DNA from: a virus
Reading direction: 5' to 3' (one strand)
IMG/VR virus record: IMGVR_UViG_3300008339_000321
Span: 1-30,491 of that record
Length of the DNA stretch: 30,491 nt
Shown: positions 22,342 through 30,172 of the stretch, piece by piece
Layout: each line of letters opens with the position of its first letter
Position numbering within the stretch: position 1 is the stretch's first letter
Made by a program: the position numbers and the translations under genes
Notes under the pieces: model-generated
The model's database searches: none
Told to the model about the DNA's origin: nothing
What the model saw: only the letters and a program-made list of their open reading frames with translations

Positions 22342-23049
22342 ATGAATAACGCAACCATACAGCTTAAGATTAAGCAAAGACTCAACAAACTTGCTAGTAA
22401 TGACTATGACAACATAGAATGCTGGCAAATGGTTGAAGCATTTAATAAGGGTCAAGCTGATTGGTGCCGCAGAAATCTTCATGGTATTAACTTACCTAAA
22501 GAGGGTGATGAAGCATCTACTAGTAGGATTGATGATTTACAAGTGTTAATTACTGAGTATACTCCAAATCTTGTTAGTACTGATACCTATTATGAAACTG
22601 CTACTGCTATCCCAGTAGAGTATCTTAGATATAAGAGAATTTCAGCAAAAGCTAAAAATGATTGCTGTAAAGACTCTAGACCTATGGTAGTTTATCTTGC
22701 AGAACAAGGAAATGTAGATCTCTTGTTAAGAGATGTTAATAAGAAGCCTAGTTTTGATTGGGCTGAGACCTTTGCTACATTTATGGACAACAAGATGCAG
22801 ATCTATACTAATGGAGAGTTTACAATTGAATCTGTAAACTTTACTTATTATAGACAACCTAGAAAAATTCAAATAGCTGGATGCGTAGATCCATATACCC
22901 AAGTAGCTTCTACAGTAGATGTAGAATGTGAATTTAAAGATGATCTTGTAGAGCTTTTAATAGATGAAGCTGTTAAGATTATTGCTGGAGATATAGAATC
23001 TACAATCCAGATGGAAAGAGCAAGTAATTCAGTAGAACAAAACAACTAA
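22342..23049 (+). CDS. Head-tail connector/adaptor candidate
   Basis: The 235-aa product has an N-terminal helical half (NNATIQLKIKQRLNKLASND, then ECWQMVEAFNKGQADWCRR) and a beta-containing centre with IPVEYLRYKRI and INFTYYRQPRKIQI-type strands. It closes with a helix (ELLIDEAVKIIAGDIESTIQ). Medium size, a mixed fold and position between basic virion genes and the tail block fit adaptor rings (HK97 gp6- or crAss ring-like). There is no signal or catalytic motif. The call is an inference from shape and place; other structural roles remain possible. Confidence 0.5.
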   Translation: MNNATIQLKIKQRLNKLASNDYDNIECWQMVEAFNKGQADWCRRNLHGINLPKEGDEASTSRIDDLQVLITEYTPNLVSTDTYYETATAIPVEYLRYKRISAKAKNDCCKDSRPMVVYLAEQGNVDLLLRDVNKKPSFDWAETFATFMDNKMQIYTNGEFTIESVNFTYYRQPRKIQIAGCVDPYTQVASTVDVECEFKDDLVELLIDEAVKIIAGDIESTIQMERASNSVEQNN

Positions 23050-23055
23050 TAAATC

Positions 23056-23652
23056 ATGGAAAATCCTTCACCTAACATGTTAAAAAGAACTCTCAAAACA
23101 GAATTTAAAGCTGTTTCTACACCAACTATACAGAAAAAGCCTTCTAGTAAAAAGCATAATCCTTTAATTACTGAAGAATGTATTAAGTACTTAAACTATA
23201 GAATAGAGCAGGAAGAATACTCAGCTAGAGTATATCTTGCTATGTCTATGTGGTTAGAAGATAATGGCTACTTAAATGCTGGAAAACTTTGGAGAAAATA
23301 CTCTGATGAAGAGATGTTACACGCTAATGATGCTAGAACTTATCTTTTGGCTATGGGTGTGCAACCTTTAACTCCAAGCTTAGAATCTCCTGAACAGACT
23401 TTTACAGGGTTACCTCAAATTATTGAAAAGTCTTATGAACATGAAATTGAGGTAACTACACAAATTAAAGACCTTTCTACCCATGCTATTAAGATAGGAG
23501 ATCATATGTTATATCAGCTTGGTCTTGCTTATCTGAAAGAACAGTTAGAAGAGCATGGTAAAATGCAGGATCTTATGGATCAGTTAGAAGCTTTTGGTAC
23601 AGACAAGATTGCTATGCGTTTGTTTGACCATGAGTTAAAAGACTATCTATAA
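23056..23652 (+). CDS. Ferritin (bacterial non-haem, FtnA-type)
   Basis: The 198-aa product aligns without gaps to E. coli FtnA at a constant offset of 36. Glu53 (FtnA E17), Tyr60 (Y24), Glu86 (E50), His89 (H53), Glu130 (E94) and Gln163/Glu166 (Q127/E130) place the A/B ferroxidase centre. Glu85, Glu162 and Glu165 match the third iron site (E49, E126, E129). All are kept, so it should oxidise and store iron as a 24-mer. The first ~36 residues are a basic, disordered extension not in FtnA. It may protect against Fenton damage or store iron during infection. Residue numbering of FtnA is from memory. Confidence 0.9.
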   Translation: MENPSPNMLKRTLKTEFKAVSTPTIQKKPSSKKHNPLITEECIKYLNYRIEQEEYSARVYLAMSMWLEDNGYLNAGKLWRKYSDEEMLHANDARTYLLAMGVQPLTPSLESPEQTFTGLPQIIEKSYEHEIEVTTQIKDLSTHAIKIGDHMLYQLGLAYLKEQLEEHGKMQDLMDQLEAFGTDKIAMRLFDHELKDYL

Positions 23653-23670
23653 ATTAATTTCTTAAAATAA

Positions 23671-23702
23671 TTTGGTAATCCTAAAAAGATTATCTATATT
23701 AA
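23671..23702 (+). promoter_or_regulatory. Candidate late promoter (TTTG-N20-TATATTAA)
   Basis: TTTG at 23671-23674 and TATATTAA at 23695-23702 are 20 bases apart. The -7 box differs from TAnnTTTG in its last two bases, but the same pair with the same spacing recurs at 28069-28100. It lies 36 bases before the ATG at 23739. Confidence 0.55.
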
Positions 23703-23738
23703 TAAATAAATGTTTGTCTAACTTAAATCTTAAACACA

Positions 23739-25088
23739 ATGGCTTATTTTAATCATGCCTTTACAAAGGTGTTTTTGGGAACAGGTACTACCTTGAACCC
23801 ACAAGTACCTAGTGTAACTAACCCTGCTTCAACTGCTGGTTATATTACAACTAATGGCACAACTACAGCTACTCTGTCTACTCTTGGACCAGGGTATTTC
23901 AGTCTTTTTAACAAAGACACTTATGAGAAAGTAAACTTCTCTTCTCTTCCAGGACCTTGTTGTCCACTTGTTTTGGCTTCATCTTCTCTTTATCAGAAAG
24001 ATAAGATCAGCCCTTACATTGGTGGTTACCAAGAGACTAACAAGTCTAAGTACATTAACCCTAAGTACATCCACCAGTTCTACTATGTAGATACTTGTAC
24101 TCCTCAACAGGCTGTTGTATCTGTAGGTAATACTCCTGGTACTTCAGGTCCTACAAATCCTGATCAATATCAGGGTGGAACTACTGCTGCTACTTGCTGC
24201 TTTGAGTTCTTGTGTGGAGAAACTTACTACTTGCGCTTAGATCTTAAAGGATCTCCTTTGTTGCGTTTCTTGAACCACAACTCTTACCACACACTTTCTG
24301 CTTACACAGGATGCTGCCCTGGTCCTACTCCTACTCCAGTAGATTCTACATTGGTAATGATTTCTTGGGCAAATGAGATCATCACTTCTGAATACACTAA
24401 GAGCTTTGTTCTTCCAGTTGTATTTGATGAAGCAGGTGTTGCTTGGTATGCTCCAGGAACTACAGTAGATCCTATCTCTGGTCTTCCTGTAACTCCAGCT
24501 CAGTGGTGGTCTGCATATGTGTCTCCAGGACACGTAGTAGGTGAGTGCGCTGGTCTGCGCTTATTTGGTGCTTATGTAGAAACTAAGTTTGGTAACTGTT
24601 CTTTCCAGATCACTGATTTCTTTGAGAAAGAATTAGTACGCATCTATGCTTCTCTTGTTGATTACAATGGTGATCCATGTGTATTTGAAAGCATCTGTGT
24701 ATACACTGAGTGCTATGGTCTTCAGGGTATGGGCTTTGGTGAGCAAGTTCTTCGTGACTTGATCTTGTCTGAGTCTTACTTGCAGAACTACTTCCATACT
24801 GATATCCGTATCCGTGAAATCACTCAGGGATCTGATATCATTGCAAATGTTAACCGCAATGCATTATATGGAAGATACTTCATCTTGCACAGTGTGCCAC
24901 GTTACAATAACCCAACAGGTGTATTTGACAATGATCAGTACATGCTTGAAATTATTGTAAATGGTCAAATTGCTCCATTTGAAGCAAACATGACTACATG
25001 GTTGACTTCTTGTGGTAATGGCTGCACAGCTCTTGAGGTTAAAACTTGCGAGCCTTGTGAAGTAGTACCTAATGAGCCTTTGACCTAA
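23739..25088 (+). CDS. Abundant virion protein, probable major tail or tube component
   Basis: The 449-aa product is beta-rich and Cys-rich, with CC pairs (GPCCPL, ATCCFE, TGCCPG) and a C-terminal CGNGCTALEVKTCEPC region. It is flanked by its own promoter and terminator. Like the capsid gene, Arg is almost always CGT/CGC (9 of 10), unlike neighbours, pointing to very high expression. Abundance plus position at the start of the tail block suggest a major tail tube or sheath-like protein. In a podovirus it could instead be an abundant tail or head component. I do not recognise a named family. Confidence 0.6.
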   Translation: MAYFNHAFTKVFLGTGTTLNPQVPSVTNPASTAGYITTNGTTTATLSTLGPGYFSLFNKDTYEKVNFSSLPGPCCPLVLASSSLYQKDKISPYIGGYQETNKSKYINPKYIHQFYYVDTCTPQQAVVSVGNTPGTSGPTNPDQYQGGTTAATCCFEFLCGETYYLRLDLKGSPLLRFLNHNSYHTLSAYTGCCPGPTPTPVDSTLVMISWANEIITSEYTKSFVLPVVFDEAGVAWYAPGTTVDPISGLPVTPAQWWSAYVSPGHVVGECAGLRLFGAYVETKFGNCSFQITDFFEKELVRIYASLVDYNGDPCVFESICVYTECYGLQGMGFGEQVLRDLILSESYLQNYFHTDIRIREITQGSDIIANVNRNALYGRYFILHSVPRYNNPTGVFDNDQYMLEIIVNGQIAPFEANMTTWLTSCGNGCTALEVKTCEPCEVVPNEPLT

Positions 25089-25105
25089 TATCTAGGCTGC
25101 GATTC

Positions 25106-25148
25106 AAAAAAAGGGAGGAGAGTAATAAAAACTCCCTCCTTTTTTTTA
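25106..25148 (+). terminator. Terminator after the 449-aa virion protein gene
   Basis: An A-tract and GGGAGGAG (25106-25120) face CTCCCTCC and a run of eight T (25132-25147), forming a stem with two single-base bulges around a long A-rich loop. The design repeats that behind the capsid gene. Confidence 0.8.
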
Positions 25149-25155
25149 TTAATTT

Positions 25156-25163
25156 TATATTTG
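25156..25163 (+). promoter_or_regulatory. Candidate -7 element TATATTTG
   Basis: TATATTTG matches TAnnTTTG and lies 15 bases before the ATG at 25178, directly after the terminator. No TTTG is found 19-21 bases upstream, so only half of the promoter pattern is present. Confidence 0.4.
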
Positions 25164-25177
25164 TTTGTTTATATACC

Positions 25178-25732
25178 ATGGCGCAACACATTTTAAGTCT
25201 TGAAGCACCAGATACCATGAACCTTGGTATCTTACGCATTGTTGATACAAGCGTATATTCTCCACTTATTCCTGTAACTTGTCCTAAGTTAGCAGTAACT
25301 CTTCCAGGGTTTAATTATAGTGTAGAATTTACAGAGCCTGCTATTTCTGCAGGATTTATAGTAAATCTTACAGCTTGTGATCTACAAGTACAGACTGCTC
25401 AGTGTGGCACAGTATTAAACAATCTACCTGATGGTGTATACATTATTAAGTATAGTGTGTCACCTAATGATCAAGTATATGTAGAATATAATCACCTGCG
25501 TATTACTTATGCTATGACACAATACCAGAAGATTCTTTGTGAATTAGATCTTGGTACTTGTGATCCTCCAGTTATGATTAAAGAAAAACTTAATAAGCTT
25601 AGGATGATCAGGATGTATCTTGAGGCAGCTAAAGCTAAAGTTGAAGTTTGTCATGAACCTCAAGAAGGCATGCAACTTTATAATTATGCGTTAAAACTCC
25701 TTAATAAAATGGAGTGCAGAACTTGTAAGTAA
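25178..25732 (+). CDS. Tail-region structural protein (184 aa)
   Basis: The product has an N-terminal beta-rich domain (about residues 10-110; for example YIIKYSVSPNDQVYVEYNHL) and a C-terminal helical domain with paired Cys (KILCELDLGTCDPP, MECRTCK). A strand-rich front joined to a helical, Cys-containing end suggests an assembly adaptor. No enzyme motif or signal peptide is seen. It is followed at 21 bases by a zinc-ribbon-like small gene and then the propeller gene. The family is not recognised. Confidence 0.55.
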   Translation: MAQHILSLEAPDTMNLGILRIVDTSVYSPLIPVTCPKLAVTLPGFNYSVEFTEPAISAGFIVNLTACDLQVQTAQCGTVLNNLPDGVYIIKYSVSPNDQVYVEYNHLRITYAMTQYQKILCELDLGTCDPPVMIKEKLNKLRMIRMYLEAAKAKVEVCHEPQEGMQLYNYALKLLNKMECRTCK

Positions 25733-25752
25733 AACCAATAAAACCAATAAAT

Positions 25753-25932
25753 ATGACTTGCAAAAATTGCGGAACTAAAATGAGTTGTGGGTGCCAAAAG
25801 AGAGTAGCATCTAATGGAACACATGTATGCACTAATTGTGTACACCAGTATGAAGCTTCTTTAAAAAACCAGGCAAGCACAAGTCCACAGCAAATAAACA
25901 TAACTGCTGTAAATGCACAGCTTAATAAATAA
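25753..25932 (+). CDS. Small zinc-ribbon-like protein (59 aa)
   Basis: An ATG at 25753 opens 59 codons to TAA at 25930-25932, filling the gap between two larger genes with 3 bases left before the next ATG. Cys residues come in pairs: TCKNC, SCGC and VCTNC (positions 3, 6, 12, 14, 26, 29), consistent with one or two zinc sites or disulfides. The C-terminal half is Gln/Ser/Asn-rich. The regular CxxC spacing and fit between genes make it a convincing gene; its function is unknown. Confidence 0.7.
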   Translation: MTCKNCGTKMSCGCQKRVASNGTHVCTNCVHQYEASLKNQASTSPQQINITAVNAQLNK

Positions 25933-25935
25933 AAA

Positions 25936-28068
25936 ATGTCTACAATAACATACCATGTAGGTAATGCAGGATACATAAGGAAACTTATTAATAACACTAC
26001 TCCTTGGAGTAATGTGAGTTTTTCTTTTTTATCAGGTTCTACTCCTCCTGTTTATCATGATGTGATGACAGACCCCACTGATGGGGATAAGGTATTTGTT
26101 GTAGGTCAAGCCCTTTTAGGTAATTCTCCCAGCTTCTATGGAGTATTAGTATCATCTAATGGTGGTACAAACTGGAGTATACCTACAGGTACTTATCAAG
26201 CTACTGCGAATCAATTTAACTTTAGATTATATGAAGTTTGGGTTGTAGATAGCTTAAATTCTTATGCTTGTGGTGAATATGGTACAGTAATTAAGAGCAC
26301 TGATGGAGGTGTTACTTATAATACTTGTACTCAACTTCCTCCAGCATCTCCAGTACTTGGTGCAGATTCTATTACTCTAGCAGCTTACTCATTACATTTT
26401 ATTAATGCTACTACAGGAGTTGTAGGTTGTAGAAACAATATCTTTAAAACTACAGATAGCGGTACAACTTGGACTAGTATATTTAGTCCAGGTGCTACAC
26501 AACAGCTACCACAAAATATTGTAGGTATTCACATATCTGCAGATGAGCAAACAATTGTAGCTTGTGGTACTCAGTATATTGTAAGATCTACTAATGGTGG
26601 TACTACGTGGAGCATTGTTTATGCATGGGTTTCTATTACTGAATTTGCAGGTAAACATCTTACTTGGATTGATGATAACAACTTATGGGCTACAGGTGCA
26701 AGAAATGTAGTTATTCAATCTACAGATGCAGGTGCTTCTTGGACTCAAATTCAAGCTACTACAGCTTCTGGAGATAATAGACTAGCAGGTCATTTCTACA
26801 ATATTAATGATGGTTATCTAGGAATAAATACTACAGAACAAGTAACTAGTAACTCAGGTAATACTGTAGCTACTAGTGAAGTTATACCTGGAGCTAAAAC
26901 TCTTGAGGCAGTATGGACTTACTATGAAGCACCTCCTTGTTATTTATTAACAAACTGTTGTGATATAGAATGTACATTTGTAGTAAGTAATGACTTAGCT
27001 GCTTATGTAGGTCAGACAATTAATCTACCTATTCTTCCAAGTGGTGATTGTCCTAGTTGCTGCGATACTAGTCAACTTACTGGTTATAAAAACTGTTTTA
27101 CTGTAGAGCTTTCTCAAGATTGTACTCAAGTAATTCAGATTGATACAACTGGTCTTACCTCTTTTCAAGATTGCGATGAATGCTTACCGACATATTATAC
27201 ACTTACTAATTGTGCTGATAATACGGATATCATTAACACTTCTACTGATTTCAGTCAGTATGTAGGACAAGTAGTAAACCTTAGTAATTGTGGAAAAGCT
27301 TGCTATCAAGTTACTTCTGATACAAGCTGTACTTTATATTTTCCTACAGATAATACTGTAACTAAAGTATTTGCTACATGTGAAGCATGTTCTTATGTGC
27401 CTCCAATACCAAGAGAACTTAAGAAAAGATCTGTAAAACCAGGGTATGATACCCCAGCTTGTTCACCTGAATACTACTATAGAGTAACTTGTGGTTATGC
27501 TACTGCAGTATATGATGAAATGGTAAAAGCAAGATATGGAGTTACTATTTGCTGTGATAGAGATATAAACTATTGGGATGTTAAAAAAGAACTTTTGGAC
27601 CTCCAAGCTATTCTGGATCCTGATCCTGTGCTTGTGGATATTCCTTGTACTTGCTGGACAATTACTCAAACTCTGGGTTCTGGTACATATACTTACTTGT
27701 CTTGTGTAGGGGAAGGGTCTGTTGTAACTCTATTACAGGGTCAATCAACAACAGTATGCTCTAAGTATATACCTTGCTTGTCTGTATCTACTCAAGGAGC
27801 AACTTATAGTGTAGCAGGATTAGGTACACAATGTACTAATAATCAAAGCTGTATACCTTCACCTTGTTATTGCTATGAAGTATTTAATACTAATAGAGTA
27901 CCTATAACTATAGATTATATAAACTGTGAAACAGGATTACCTGCTCAATATCAATTAGATCCAGATGCTGCTGTATTCTTATGTGCACAAGAAGGTAGTG
28001 TTGTAGGTGGTACTGTAGGTGGAGGTACTGTACAATGTAGTACAGGGAATGAGTGTCAACCTATTTAA
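25936..28068 (+). CDS. Beta-propeller (Asp-box) protein with Cys-rich C-terminal repeats
   Basis: The 710-aa product has an N-terminal propeller of six or seven blades. Asp-box motifs occur at regular spacing: SSNGGTNW (73-80), STDGGVTY (121-128), TTDSGTTW (172-179), STNGGTTW (218-225), STDAGASW (262-269), with a weak one near 303. This pattern is that of BNR/Ycf48-like propellers. No sialidase Arg triad was seen, so binding is more likely than hydrolysis. The C-terminal half (about 335-710) is Cys-rich with repeats such as YLLTNCCDIEC and YYTLTNCADN. Likely a tail adhesin or receptor-binding protein. Confidence 0.75.
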   Translation: MSTITYHVGNAGYIRKLINNTTPWSNVSFSFLSGSTPPVYHDVMTDPTDGDKVFVVGQALLGNSPSFYGVLVSSNGGTNWSIPTGTYQATANQFNFRLYEVWVVDSLNSYACGEYGTVIKSTDGGVTYNTCTQLPPASPVLGADSITLAAYSLHFINATTGVVGCRNNIFKTTDSGTTWTSIFSPGATQQLPQNIVGIHISADEQTIVACGTQYIVRSTNGGTTWSIVYAWVSITEFAGKHLTWIDDNNLWATGARNVVIQSTDAGASWTQIQATTASGDNRLAGHFYNINDGYLGINTTEQVTSNSGNTVATSEVIPGAKTLEAVWTYYEAPPCYLLTNCCDIECTFVVSNDLAAYVGQTINLPILPSGDCPSCCDTSQLTGYKNCFTVELSQDCTQVIQIDTTGLTSFQDCDECLPTYYTLTNCADNTDIINTSTDFSQYVGQVVNLSNCGKACYQVTSDTSCTLYFPTDNTVTKVFATCEACSYVPPIPRELKKRSVKPGYDTPACSPEYYYRVTCGYATAVYDEMVKARYGVTICCDRDINYWDVKKELLDLQAILDPDPVLVDIPCTCWTITQTLGSGTYTYLSCVGEGSVVTLLQGQSTTVCSKYIPCLSVSTQGATYSVAGLGTQCTNNQSCIPSPCYCYEVFNTNRVPITIDYINCETGLPAQYQLDPDAAVFLCAQEGSVVGGTVGGGTVQCSTGNECQPI

Positions 28069-28100
28069 TTTGTAAAAATTCTTAAAAAACTGTATATTAA
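28069..28100 (+). promoter_or_regulatory. Candidate late promoter (TTTG-N20-TATATTAA), second copy
   Basis: TTTG at 28069-28072 and TATATTAA at 28093-28100 repeat the pair and spacing at 23671-23702. The first base of the element directly follows the upstream stop codon, and the ATG at 28118 comes 17 bases after. Confidence 0.55.
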
Positions 28101-28117
28101 TATATTCTGAAGATCAC

Positions 28118-29608
28118 ATGAAACCTATCAACTATGACAATGCTTCTTGCAACCCGATCTCCTCTAATTGTGTGATCTGGCAAGGACCTGATATTCCCTG
28201 CATTAATCTATGTAAAGGGGATACAGTAAGTGATGTAGTATTCAAATTGGCAACAGAGCTCTGCGGAGTTCTTGAACAAATTGATGTTACTACATTAGAT
28301 CTTTCATGTTTTAATTTAGCTGGTTGTGAGCCTAAAGATCTTCAGGCTTTCTTGCAGTTTTTAATAGATAAGATCTGTGCTCTTGAAGAATGTTGTAATC
28401 AAAATGCAAATCCTGCTAGAGAGGGTTGTCCTGATTGTGTAGTAAATATTGCACCTTGCTTCTATTACTTAGATCCTTTTGGTAACCAGATTACTACTAT
28501 GCAGCTTACAGACTATGTAACTGCTATTGGTAATAAGGTATGTGATATTCTTAATCAGATTGATATTATCAACCAAACTTTGGTTCAGTATAATATCAGA
28601 ATCACAACTCTTGAGAATGCACCTCCTCCAGTATTTGTAATTCCTACAGTAACTCCTAATTGTGTATTACCTTCTGTACCTACTGAAGTTCAGATAGTAG
28701 TAGATGCTTTAGAAGCAGAATTTTGTTTGCTTCAGGGAGCTACAGGAACTCCTACAGATATTTATACAGCTATTGCACAAGAGTGTCCTAATCTTTCTAC
28801 TTCACCAATCCTTGGACCAGGTGGTGGAAACTTAGGATCTTTACCAGGATGGGTAAATCCTGTAACTAATCTTGCAGATAGTATTAATAACATGTGGCTT
28901 GTGATTTGTGATCTTAGAGCTGCTGTAAGAAATATTCAAGAAAATTGCTGTCCTTCAGGTTGTGATGGTATTACACTTAGTGTAAGTGCTGTAATAACAG
29001 GAGGTACAGGATTAAGAATTTATATAAATGGTACAATACCTGCAGGATTTGTTCAGTGCAATCCTTTAGGTACTTTGTTTACTATTTCTGATACACTTGG
29101 TAACTCGTTTACTCAATACATAGATGTAGTAACTAATCTTAATAATGCTGCAGGTGTGTTAATTGATTTATCAGCTACACCTGTAAATCCTGCATCTAAT
29201 CTTGAAATTGAAGCAAATATCTGTTTATGTAATGCTACAACAAATGCAGAATGTTGCACTTATATTTGCTATGATCTTAATAATGAAGCTGCGTGTCCTA
29301 CAGTTGTATTAACACCTGATATCACAAGCATAGCTTATACTGTAACACCTGTAGTATCAGGTACTTATACAATCCAGTTATATAATAATGCTGGTACTGT
29401 ATTAATTGCTCAGAACATTACAGCAGGTATAGCTCTTACACCATTTAGTGGATCATTTACTGGATTAACAGCATCTACACCTTATAAAGTAAGAGTGCTT
29501 GTAACAGTAGGTGCATCAACTACTACATGTCCATTTGAAGCAACAAATACACTTCCTGGACCATGTCCTCCACCAACTAGTGTAACAGCAGTAATAGCAA
29601 CTATCTAA
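28118..29608 (+). CDS. Cys-rich tail protein with Ig/FN3-like C-terminus
   Basis: The 496-aa product has an N-terminal module with the motif SSNCVIWQGPDIPC (about residues 15-28) followed by a helical stretch to KLATELC, then KICALEECC (about 90-98), a coil region (about 140-170) and strand-rich domains. The last ~90 residues (from CPTVVLTPDITSIAYTVTP) have the seven-strand rhythm of Ig/FN3-like domains. The N-terminal motif returns in the next gene. These proteins probably form part of a fibre or tail-tip complex. No catalytic motif is seen; the family is not named here. Confidence 0.6.
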   Translation: MKPINYDNASCNPISSNCVIWQGPDIPCINLCKGDTVSDVVFKLATELCGVLEQIDVTTLDLSCFNLAGCEPKDLQAFLQFLIDKICALEECCNQNANPAREGCPDCVVNIAPCFYYLDPFGNQITTMQLTDYVTAIGNKVCDILNQIDIINQTLVQYNIRITTLENAPPPVFVIPTVTPNCVLPSVPTEVQIVVDALEAEFCLLQGATGTPTDIYTAIAQECPNLSTSPILGPGGGNLGSLPGWVNPVTNLADSINNMWLVICDLRAAVRNIQENCCPSGCDGITLSVSAVITGGTGLRIYINGTIPAGFVQCNPLGTLFTISDTLGNSFTQYIDVVTNLNNAAGVLIDLSATPVNPASNLEIEANICLCNATTNAECCTYICYDLNNEAACPTVVLTPDITSIAYTVTPVVSGTYTIQLYNNAGTVLIAQNITAGIALTPFSGSFTGLTASTPYKVRVLVTVGASTTTCPFEATNTLPGPCPPPTSVTAVIATI

Positions 29609-29621
29609 AACTTAAAATACA

Positions 29622-30161
29622 ATGGCTTGCAATACTTGTAATTGTCAAACAACACCATGTGGATGTGAGAAGGGGTTAACTACCCCTCCTCCATGCTCAG
29701 TTAATACAGCATTTTGTCCAGTACCTAATCCTTGTGCAGAAGAGTTTAGCTCTGATTGCATTGTATATACTGGACCTGAATTATTATGTGGAGATAATCC
29801 TCTTACTGTACTAACTAGTATTATACCAACTGGTATAAGTGTATCAGAAGCTCTTCAGATTTTGGTAAACTATGTATGTAATGGTGCAACAGATCAAGGT
29901 AATGTATACCTGAGACTTAATGGTACTGTAACTTCTAGCTCTATTCCTCTTACATGGGATAGCATTACTGGTAATACCAGCTATGAGATCTACATGAAGT
30001 TGTCTTCAGCACCTGTAGGAAGTTTTGCATTGGTATCTACAGTTTTAACTACCTATGCTACAATTACAGGATTGTTGCCTAATACTAGTTATGACTTCTA
30101 TATTGAAGGCGCTACTACTAATCAGAAATCAATGTACATTAGAATAACAACCCTTGCTTAA
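29622..30161 (+). CDS. Cys-rich adaptor with FN3-like domain (179 aa)
   Basis: The product begins MACNTCNCQTTPCGCEKG, a dense Cys cluster (seven Cys within the first 25 residues). The motif SSDCIVYTGPELLC (about 44-57), shared with the previous gene, follows, then a helix ending NYVC. Residues about 93-179 form a fibronectin type III-like domain (SIPLTWDSITGNTSYEIYMK, then TGLLPNTSYDFYI). The layout is module plus sticky domain, as in fibre adaptors. The Cys set could bind metal or crosslink. Function is inferred from neighbours. Confidence 0.65.
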   Translation: MACNTCNCQTTPCGCEKGLTTPPPCSVNTAFCPVPNPCAEEFSSDCIVYTGPELLCGDNPLTVLTSIIPTGISVSEALQILVNYVCNGATDQGNVYLRLNGTVTSSSIPLTWDSITGNTSYEIYMKLSSAPVGSFALVSTVLTTYATITGLLPNTSYDFYIEGATTNQKSMYIRITTLA

Positions 30162-30172
30162 AACCAAATAAA

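Noticed and set aside
25936-26950. Active sialidase
   Set aside because: Asp-boxes define the fold but are not catalytic. The Arg triad, the FRIP-like motif and the nucleophilic Tyr/Glu pair were not seen.
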